A stretch of DNA of 64,000 bases from Triparma columacea (taxonomy: Eukaryota > Sar > Bolidophyceae > Parmales > Triparmaceae). Location of the stretch: positions 1-64,000 of the forward strand of contig BRYA01000131.1 of the NCBI GenBank assembly GCA_030267965.1. Reading direction: 5' to 3'. A program made the position numbers and the translations under genes. Positions 61,368 through 64,000 of the stretch are shown one piece after another. The number at the start of each line of letters is the position of its first letter. Position 1 is the stretch's first letter. The notes beneath the pieces were generated by a model. That model was not told where the DNA came from. It was given only the letters and a program-made list of their open reading frames with translations, and made no database searches.

Positions 61368-62417
61368 TCAACAACACTTCCCCCCTACCCCACAATAGGG
61401 ACCGAAATCGATGACTGTGTCTGAAAACTGAGTGGTGTTGGGAAAGTGGCGGGTGTTAGATAGATTAGATTTTGCGCGTTGATGCTTTAGCGCCTCATGA
61501 CTTTTACTTACAAACGCAGCAGCATCCTTCTTGTCATTTACGCTTACAAAATGGTTTCTCCCCTTCCTTGTCCTGCGTCTCCTCGTACAATAAGGAACGG
61601 GAAAAAATAATAAAAACGACGGGCATGCGACCCCCGTCTCATCGTACTCGTCCTTGTTTCTCGCCTTAATGCTGTAAACTGCAGATCCACCAGGGAAGCA
61701 ACAGCAAAACCGGCAACCTTCGAGGTCCTGGGCAGGGATCTCGACACCGGCACCAAGGACGAGGTGGGGGGCCTTTAAGCTGGATATCGTACCGTCATGA
61801 TTGATAAGCCATTTCCATTCAGGTCGCCTGTAAGTACCACCGACAAAGTTAACAGGGTTACCAGGCTTGAAGTTGGCGAAGGACGCGGCGAGGCAGAGCT
61901 CGCGCTTCGTTCCCACGGTGTCGGACAAAATCAGGTGCCCGTCAACATTCTTGATGGAAACTGGTGCGGCTGTGCCCAACGCAGTCTCCGTGTACCTCCA
62001 CTCCTGCCACTTTTTCTGCTGAGAGTACAGCTTGCCCACGCCCTGGCCCTCGTGGACGCCCGCGAGCTCTAAGGGTACGGGTCTTCCCATCCGAAGGTCC
62101 TGCGAGTGCCTGAACTTGAGAGCGTGCCTGCTCCCCTTTTCTACCAGCACCATCGGGGGCCCATCCTTGTTAACAGTGGAGTCCTTCACACCACCGGTTG
62201 CCTTGGGCTGACCGACGGAGGGAGGAGCGAGTGTATCGACGACGGTCGATGGGATAGCAACGGCTATTACAGGGGAAGGTGAGATTGAGGCCACGGGGAG
62301 GTGGGAACCGAAAGTCTGGGACTCCCAGTAAGGATCAGGAGCGGAGGGTGGGGAGGAGTAATTTGAGGAAGGGGATTGGTAGGGGGGAGGCACTTCGTAG
62401 GAACCTGGTTTCGTCAT
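61368..62417 (-). CDS. Unrecognised protein with N-terminal PPPY motif
   Basis: The frame is open from 62594, but I chose the ATG at 62415-62417 (349 residues). It has AAA just before it and begins M-T-K-P-G-S-Y-E-V-P-P-P-Y. An AT-rich TATATA element at 62594-62608 would place transcription start inside the longer version. An ATG at 62460-62462 is the alternative. Residues 10-13 (P-P-P-Y) are a class I WW-domain ligand motif in a Pro/Ser-rich region (about 1-100). The middle has repeated H-L-I-L-S-D and W-x-W-L-I-N-H-D-G-T-I-S motifs that look beta-trefoil-like (fascin or ricin-B style). A cysteine cluster (C-R-F-C-C-C-F) is followed by a hydrophobic stretch and a very basic run R-R-R-R-T-R-K-G-R, which could be lipid-anchored or membrane-associated. 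I do not recognise the family and assign no function. Confidence 0.75.
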   Translation of the reverse strand: MTKPGSYEVPPPYQSPSSNYSSPPSAPDPYWESQTFGSHLPVASISPSPVIAVAIPSTVVDTLAPPSVGQPKATGGVKDSTVNKDGPPMVLVEKGSRHALKFRHSQDLRMGRPVPLELAGVHEGQGVGKLYSQQKKWQEWRYTETALGTAAPVSIKNVDGHLILSDTVGTKRELCLAASFANFKPGNPVNFVGGTYRRPEWKWLINHDGTISSLKAPHLVLGAGVEIPAQDLEGCRFCCCFPGGSAVYSIKARNKDEYDETGVACPSFLLFFPVPYCTRRRRTRKGRNHFVSVNDKKDAAAFVSKSHEALKHQRAKSNLSNTRHFPNTTQFSDTVIDFGPYCGVGGKCC

Positions 62418-62986
62418 TTTGGATGGTGGTTTGGGGAAGGAATTAGATATGATGAATCCCATGTGAATCTTGGATCTTGGAGAGGACCTTCTAACGTCGG
62501 AACTCCGTCGGAACACCTGTCGGAACACCAACCAAACTACCAAAACCCAACAACCTTGCGATGTAAGGAGGAGACGAGCACGCGCGAAGATCAATATATA
62601 TGTATATACTCATGCGCGAGCCGACACGTGCGCTTGGGTTGATGCAACTGTGCATCTCTCCCCTTTTTGGCCCTCATCTCGGGCTCCCCTTGTTTGATTG
62701 GCCAGATCTTCCGATCTATTCCCTCTCGTCCCTCTCGCCTTCCGGGGTCAGGCCGGTCGTCCTACCCCCCCCTCGGGCCATCGTGGGGCTCCTCTTCTTC
62801 TTCGGGCTTCGGCCTCTCTTTGGGCCCCTTTGGCACCCGTCGTAACCCTCCTCACTCTGTTGGAGGTTTCAGGGCAGGGAGATATATCTTCACGTTATAT
62901 TATAATAAACACCACCGCAGAAAACCAACCCTCATAACGACTAACCCCCCCCCCCCCCTTTCACGTCTTGCAGTTAATTACTTAGC
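62418..62986. promoter_or_regulatory. Divergent promoter region
   Basis: The spacer separates the minus-strand PPPY gene from the plus-strand lysine-rich gene. For the minus gene, TATATA-like sequence is at 62594-62608. Three direct copies of GTCGGAAC at 62496, 62507 and 62519 are spaced 11 and 12 bp. For the plus gene, TTATATTATAATAA at 62895-62908 lies about 80 bp before the ATG. A C14 run is at 62945-62958. The section 62650-62860 is C/T-rich with no gene that I can support. Confidence 0.5.
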
Positions 62987-63400
62987 ATGCCCACCAAAGC
63001 CAAAGCCAAAGCACCAGCTAAAAAGAAAGCCGCACCAGCTAAAAAGAAATCTGCACCTGCTAAAAAGAAAGCTAAAACACCTGAGGTAGGTAAAATCTTT
63101 GCATTCCCCATTGATGATGGAATGCTTTTTTTCAAGAGTTCCACGGCGGGCGAGAACTTCAAAAAGTTTTACATAGATCAGATGACGAGTATTTTAGCAG
63201 AGCCATCATCAGAGGATGAGGGAGCCGAATCGTCGGACGACGAGGAGACTGCAAAGATGATGGAGGAGGGACAGAAGGAGCTGATCGCCTCTGCAAAAAA
63301 AACCAAGGTGGTGGCAATGGACATGAAAGATGTACTCAAGCACGAAGATTATAATGGTGAAGAGGACATAATGGAAGACGGTGCGTGGTTGGAGGAGTGA
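62987..63400 (+). CDS. Small protein with histone H1-like lysine tail and acidic C-terminus
   Basis: A 137-residue single-exon ORF. Residues 2-31 are almost wholly Lys/Ala/Pro with three P-A-K-K-K repeats, resembling histone H1 or bacterial HU-type tails. Residues 34-66 form a compact segment (V-G-K-I-F-A-F-P-I-D-D-G-M-L-F-F-K). The remainder is strongly acidic (S-S-E-D-E, E-E-D-I-M-E-D) and ends W-L-E-E. The ATG has A at -3 and a TATA-like element about 80 bp upstream. A nuclear, DNA- or histone-associated role is a guess from charge distribution only. The family is not recognised. Confidence 0.75.
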   Translation: MPTKAKAKAPAKKKAAPAKKKSAPAKKKAKTPEVGKIFAFPIDDGMLFFKSSTAGENFKKFYIDQMTSILAEPSSEDEGAESSDDEETAKMMEEGQKELIASAKKTKVVAMDMKDVLKHEDYNGEEDIMEDGAWLEE

Positions 63401-63552
63401 TAATTCTATCGTCGTCTTTTCCTCATCGCTGCTAAGCTTGGATGGGTGATGAAAGGGGCTTCTAAGATCGTTGGAGTACTTGTAAATAGATGAGATAATG
63501 AAACAAAGACCAACCATTTCCAGTTCTAAAAGTACATGGTAAATTTCTACAT

Positions 63553-64000
63553 TCATCGATCCTCCTCTTCTCCACCCCCATCCCCACCTGCCGTCTGCGT
63601 CGCAAATATGTCCCCCACGGAGCTTCGTCGCCTCTGTTCTATTATCTTTTTCACGTTATTCGTCCGGAGCCTCACCAGGATCTCGGGGTCAGTCACGAAA
63701 TCATCAGGTATGATGGATCGTTTATGATCGTTGAACCACTCTGGAGGTTCTTCCAACCACAATGGCAGCCTCTCGTTGATCCACGCCTTAACCTCTGCGC
63801 CAATCTTGTGCTCCCACTTGTGTCTATTAATCTGGAAAACAAAAAATCTCTGTTCATCATCCTCGTGCTTGGTGAATATCTCTTGAGAAATTTCATTGCT
63901 TGTTTTCGTGCTGATGAAGGTATGCAGGTACTCTCTTTTCACCGACACTAGTAGAGTCATGTAAGACACCACCATCCCAGCACATGCAGCCACCATAATT
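63553..64000 (-). CDS. C-terminal part of a probable membrane protein, 5' end outside window
   Basis: The frame is open to the right edge, so the visible Met near 63996 is probably internal. The visible ~148 residues begin with a hydrophobic stretch (M-V-V-S-Y-M-T-L-L-V-S-V), likely the last transmembrane helix. They continue with H-T-F-I-S-T-K-T, F-V-F-Q-I-N-R-H-K-W, V-K-A-W-I-N-E-R-L-P-L-W and P-E-W-F, then I-I-P-D-D-F-V-T-D, and end in a Gly/Glu-rich tail. I recall this Trp-rich tail from multi-pass proteins of unknown function in diatoms and related algae; no function is assigned. It converges on the lysine-rich gene, whose stop is at 63400. Confidence 0.7.
   Translation of the reverse strand, partial: IMVAACAGMVVSYMTLLVSVKREYLHTFISTKTSNEISQEIFTKHEDDEQRFFVFQINRHKWEHKIGAEVKAWINERLPLWLEEPPEWFNDHKRSIIPDDFVTDPEILVRLRTNNVKKIIEQRRRSSVGDIFATQTAGGDGGGEEEDR

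Noticed and set aside
61368..62594. 408-codon version of the PPPY protein
   Set aside because: Its extra N-terminal residues overlap a TATA-like element and the GTCGGAAC repeats and look like untranslated sequence.
62976..63090. Histone H1 gene
   Set aside because: Only the lysine/alanine/proline tail resembles H1; no winged-helix globular domain is present and the rest is acidic.

Overview
The window is nuclear DNA of a eukaryotic alga. Two genes carry spliceosomal introns with GT donors, AG acceptors and a TACTAAC-type branch point. One of them encodes a thylakoid-type FtsH with a two-part plastid presequence. A 23-residue BspA-type leucine-rich-repeat gene and a eukaryotic CLC with CBS domains also fit. 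Together these suggest a photosynthetic stramenopile with a complex plastid, perhaps a bolidophyte (Triparma-like) or diatom relative. The lineage is an inference from gene content, not a database result.

Positions 3-53171 (+) are one uninterrupted reading frame of 17,722 codons. It is still open at the left edge, so the gene's true start lies outside the window. The product is a giant mosaic of fibronectin type III (FN3) domains, filamin-type immunoglobulin repeats and three PA14 domains. Very many copies of a ~90-110 residue repeat (called the 'EVQ repeat' here) are also present; I cannot assign it to a named family. The modules are nested. PA14 domains sit inside filamin repeats before their last strand. 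EVQ repeats sit inside FN3 domains between the first and second halves. Smaller modules sit inside or between EVQ repeats. One FN3 domain appears to be split by about 3,770 residues of insert (34635-45949). This is the most unusual part of the window.

From 53172 to 64000 the sequence is compact. A CLC-type chloride/proton antiporter (+, five exons, 53621-56446) converges on a single-exon leucine-rich-repeat gene (-, 56536-58203) built from sixteen 69-bp repeats. A divergent spacer leads to the FtsH gene (+, two exons, 58729-61128). Then follow an unrecognised PPPY-containing protein (-, 61368-62417), a small lysine-tailed acidic protein (+, 62987-63400), and the C-terminal part of a probable membrane protein (-, 63553 to the right edge).

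The genes do not form a pathway. The giant protein is plausibly an extracellular or cell-surface adhesive or structural protein, but its N-terminus (signal peptide) is not visible and no C-terminal membrane anchor is seen. The CLC acts in an organelle or plasma membrane, and the FtsH acts in the plastid. I saw no tRNA, rRNA, CRISPR array or complete transposon.
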